Shown piece by piece: positions 61,828-64,000 of a stretch of DNA of 64,000 nucleotides. The DNA lies in contig NZ_MPZM01000005.1 of assembly GCF_002936955.1 (NCBI RefSeq), positions 62,001-126,000 of the forward strand, given 5' to 3'. How positions within the stretch are numbered: position 1 is the first letter of the stretch; the number at the start of each line of letters is the position of its first letter. The stretch comes from Oceanisphaera arctica (GTDB lineage: Bacteria > Pseudomonadota > Gammaproteobacteria > Enterobacterales > Aeromonadaceae). The notes under the pieces are model-generated. The model was not told where the DNA came from. It did no database searches and saw nothing but the letters and a program-made list of their open reading frames with translations. The position numbers and the translations under genes were made by a program.

Positions 61828-62355
61828 ATGGCAAGTGTAGGTCTGTTTTTTGGAAGTGACACCGGCAACACCGAAGCCGTGGCCAAGATGATCCAGAAAG
61901 AGCTGGGCAAGCATCTGATAGAGGTGCACGACATCGCCAAGAGCACCAAAGAGGACATCGCCGGCTTCGATCTGCTGCTGCTGGGTATTCCGACCTGGTA
62001 CTACGGTGAATCCCAAGCTGACTGGGACGACTTCTTCCCGGAGCTGGAGAACATCGACTTCAACGACAAGCTGGTGGCACTGTTCGGTTGTGGTGATCAG
62101 GAAGACTACGCCGAATATTTCCTCGATGCCATGGGCACTCTGCGTGAGATCATCGAGCCCAAGGGCGCTATTATCGTTGGCCACTGGCCGACCGAAGGCT
62201 ACGACTTTGAAGCCTCTCGCGCCCTGGTGGACGACGCCCACTTCATTGGTCTGGGCATCGACGAAGATCGCCAGCCCGAGCTAACTCAGAACCGGGTAAA
62301 AGACTGGTGCAAACAGGTATATGAAGAAATGTGCCTGAAGGAGCTGGAAGCTTAA
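61828..62355 (+). CDS. fldA: Flavodoxin FldA
   Basis: The 175-residue electron carrier has the FMN phosphate loop GSDTGNTEAVAK, the WYYGE aromatic shield and GCGDQEDYAEYF. It matches long-chain flavodoxins such as E. coli FldA, which reduce radical-SAM and other enzymes. ATG 61828 (MASVGLFFG) is the conserved start. Confidence 0.96.
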   Translation: MASVGLFFGSDTGNTEAVAKMIQKELGKHLIEVHDIAKSTKEDIAGFDLLLLGIPTWYYGESQADWDDFFPELENIDFNDKLVALFGCGDQEDYAEYFLDAMGTLREIIEPKGAIIVGHWPTEGYDFEASRALVDDAHFIGLGIDEDRQPELTQNRVKDWCKQVYEEMCLKELEA

Positions 62356-62375
62356 GCCTGTTACTCAGGTCTACT

Positions 62376-62405
62376 AAGGGATGCGGTGGACGCGTCCCTT
62401 TTTTG
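62376..62405 (+). terminator. Intrinsic terminator after fldA
   Basis: AAGGGATGCG and CGCGTCCCTT pair around GTGGA and are followed by a T-run. Confidence 0.88.
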
Positions 62406-62461
62406 TATCCATGATACGATGACCGTTATTCAATCACCCAAACATACTCACGAGAACACAG

Positions 62462-63367
62462 ATGAAAAGGTTAAGTGTTTTACTGTTGATACTGTTGCTG
62501 CCGGCCGCTCTGGCCCAAGCCAACATCAATCCACTCCCCCTTCCGGAAGACAGGGGACAGCCGGTAGGGCAGATACTGCTGCACACCGCTCAGGAAGGTG
62601 ACACCCTGGCCAGTCTGGCACGCTATTACGGCGTCAGCCCGATATTGATGCTGGCTGCCAACCCGGAGCAGGACCTGTTTCTGCTGAAACCGGGGCAACA
62701 GGTGGTGATTCCCAACCAACTGTTACTGCCCCGGGCAGAAACCAAAGGCATCGTCATCAATCTTGCCGAGTTGAGACTTTACTACTACCCGGAGCAAGGT
62801 GGTGAAGTTTATGTGTTTCCCATCGGTATCGGCCGGGTCGGCCGGGCCACCCCGGAGATGATCACCCGTATCAGCCAGATGCGCAAGAATCCGACCTGGA
62901 CGCCGACCGCCACCACCCGACGCGAGTATGAAGCAAAAGGTAAGCCATTGCCGGCAGTGGTTCCCGCAGGGCCCGATAACCCTCTGGGTGAGTATGCCAT
63001 GCGTCTGGCCTACGGCAGCGGTGAATATCTGATCCACGGCACCAATGACCCGCTGGATGTGGGTTTGCGTGCGAGCGCCGGTTGTATTCGTATGTACCCT
63101 GAGCATGTGGAATGGCTGTTTGCTCAGGTCGACAGCGGCACCCAGGTGCAAGTCGTTAATCAGGCACTCAAGGTCAGTACCGATCAATACGGTCAGACCT
63201 TTGTTGAAGCCCACGAGCCACTGACACCCGAAGGCCTGGCCGATGATCGGCCGCTGGATATGACGGCGCTGATGCCACTGCTGGAACAGGGAGCAGACCG
63301 TAAACTGATTGAGCAGGTAATCCAGAACCAGCAAGGTATGCCGCAACTGGTAGGGCAGTTACCCTAA
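62462..63367 (+). CDS. LysM L,D-transpeptidase (ErfK/YbiS/YcfS/YnhG family)
   Basis: The 301-residue protein has a signal peptide (to about LAQA), a LysM domain (residues about 40-85, HTAQEGDTLASLARYYGV) and a YkuD catalytic domain with His192 and Cys208 in HGTND...SAGCIRMYPEHVEWLF. This class links Lpp to peptidoglycan or forms 3-3 crosslinks in the periplasm. The lpp gene converges on it directly downstream, which supports an Lpp-anchoring role. Confidence 0.92.
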   Translation: MKRLSVLLLILLLPAALAQANINPLPLPEDRGQPVGQILLHTAQEGDTLASLARYYGVSPILMLAANPEQDLFLLKPGQQVVIPNQLLLPRAETKGIVINLAELRLYYYPEQGGEVYVFPIGIGRVGRATPEMITRISQMRKNPTWTPTATTRREYEAKGKPLPAVVPAGPDNPLGEYAMRLAYGSGEYLIHGTNDPLDVGLRASAGCIRMYPEHVEWLFAQVDSGTQVQVVNQALKVSTDQYGQTFVEAHEPLTPEGLADDRPLDMTALMPLLEQGADRKLIEQVIQNQQGMPQLVGQLP

Positions 63368-63391
63368 GCCCCGTCACGGGATGACAGACAT

Positions 63392-63424
63392 AAAAAAGCC
63401 TGGCTCACGCCAGGCTTTTTTTTC
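63392..63424. terminator. Bidirectional terminator between the transpeptidase gene and lpp
   Basis: AAAAAAGCCTGGC and GCCAGGCTTTTTTTT pair around TCAC, with long A/T runs serving both strands. Confidence 0.93.
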
Positions 63425-63436
63425 CGTACCACCAAA

Positions 63437-63679
63437 TTACTTGGTGTAACGGCCCATCTGATCCAGACGAGAGTTGGCGCGGTCGGCAGAAGCACGGGCT
63501 TCGGCAACGTCGGCAGCCAGACGATCGATCTTGGCAGAGTTCATTTGCTGGCCTTGCTGAACGGCTTGTACGTCCTGAGCCAGGCTATCCATTTTGGTTT
63601 CCAGAGCGTCGGTAGAGCTACAACCTGCCAGCAGCAGAGTACCAACAACACCACCAACCAACATCATTTTATTACGCAT
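63437..63679 (-). CDS. lpp: Murein lipoprotein Lpp
   Basis: The 80-residue precursor has a lipobox LLLAGC (Cys20) and a heptad-repeat helix (KMDSLAQDVQAVQQGQQ) ending in MGRYTK. The C-terminal lysine is the site attached to peptidoglycan by L,D-transpeptidases. Mature length is 61 residues, near the 58 of E. coli Lpp. The end reads RYTK and not RYRK as in E. coli. Confidence 0.93.
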   Translation of the reverse strand: MRNKMMLVGGVVGTLLLAGCSSTDALETKMDSLAQDVQAVQQGQQMNSAKIDRLAADVAEARASADRANSRLDQMGRYTK

Positions 63680-63822
63680 TACAAGCTCCTTGTTTGTATG
63701 GGAGTCAAAAAGACCACTTAGGCAAGCTAAGTATGGACGAAGTTCCCTGCTTATCGCAAATTATTTTACAAATCATGACAGTAGGAAATTTTGCTTAAGA
63801 TCCTGATACATCATCAATTTGT

Positions 63823-64000
63823 TCATTTTTTACGCACATAGAGGGTACGCTCGACTTCGGCGACCAAATTTCCCTGTTCATCCACGATATTGATGCGGAA
63901 ATGCGGAAAATATTTGTCGCCACCTTCGGTCGCATTAAGTATGTCATCCAGCCGCTCTCGACTCAAATGAATATCAGCATAGACTCGCCCCCTGCCCGGC
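63823..64000 (-). CDS. DUF4442-like hotdog-fold protein, C-terminal part (5' partial)
   Basis: The minus-strand frame ends with stop at 63823 and runs off the window. The tail reads GRVYADIHLSRERLDDIL and ends EVERTLYVRKK, which suits a DUF4442 / thioesterase-like hotdog protein. Only 58 residues are visible, so the call is tentative. Confidence 0.5.
   Translation of the reverse strand, partial: PGRGRVYADIHLSRERLDDILNATEGGDKYFPHFRINIVDEQGNLVAEVERTLYVRKK

Overview
The window looks like chromosomal DNA of a free-living, probably marine Gammaproteobacterium. SeqA, a LuxO/LuxU pair, Braun-type Lpp, an E. coli-like lysC leader and the order pgm / seqA / ybfF / ybfE / fldA place it near Enterobacterales, Vibrionales and Aeromonadales. 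Codon use and gene content would fit the Oceanimonas/Oceanisphaera/Zobellella group of Aeromonadales, but that is inference. Most of the window is GC-rich; positions 1-5097 are clearly AT-rich and look acquired.

Layout. 1-5097: a tightly overlapping operon of a LuxE-like acyl-activating enzyme (5' end missing), a LuxC-like acyl-CoA reductase, a NitT/TauT-type ABC importer and an SDR reductase. 5.3-10.5 kb: a DadA-like amino-acid dehydrogenase and a TAXI-type TRAP transporter whose terminator has been split by a small IS. 11.3-18.1 kb: nhaD, argA, lysC behind a lysine riboswitch, a MgtC-like membrane protein and a DUF1232 protein. 18.2-30.1 kb: alanine dehydrogenase and a polyamine uptake and catabolism locus (puuR-like, potIHGF, spuC-like, two glutamine-synthetase-like ligases, puuB). 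30.1-34.7 kb: small genes, a hydrolase, metQ, and an IS110/IS1111 element with a visible candidate bridge RNA. 34.7-39.7 kb: moaABCDE and luxO-luxU, with a candidate sigma-54-driven small RNA between them. 40-50 kb: a NIF3 protein, a DUF1853 protein, tRNA-Cys and tRNA-Gly, ggt, an alkyltransferase-like protein, topA, astB and sohB. 50-64 kb: yciK, a LysR regulator, a PatB/MalY lyase, a second TAXI binding protein, tRNA-Ser, an HPP protein, an OmpK/Tsx porin, astE, pgm, seqA, ybfF, ybfE, fldA, an LysM L,D-transpeptidase, lpp and a partial gene.

How the genes relate. The pot and puu/spu genes form an import and gamma-glutamylation route for putrescine-like amines. MoaA-E make molybdopterin, with an FNR/DNR-like site ahead of moaA. 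AstB and AstE are two steps of arginine succinyltransferase catabolism, encoded apart. The L,D-transpeptidase and Lpp are a likely enzyme-substrate pair. A modular dispersed repeat occurs four times in intergenic DNA; one copy carries the IS1111 insertion and another sits inside the polyamine operon.

The most interesting signals are the IS1111 bridge-RNA candidate whose loop matches both flanks of its own insertion site, the lux-like reductase/importer operon, the sRNA candidate beside luxU, and the repeat family.
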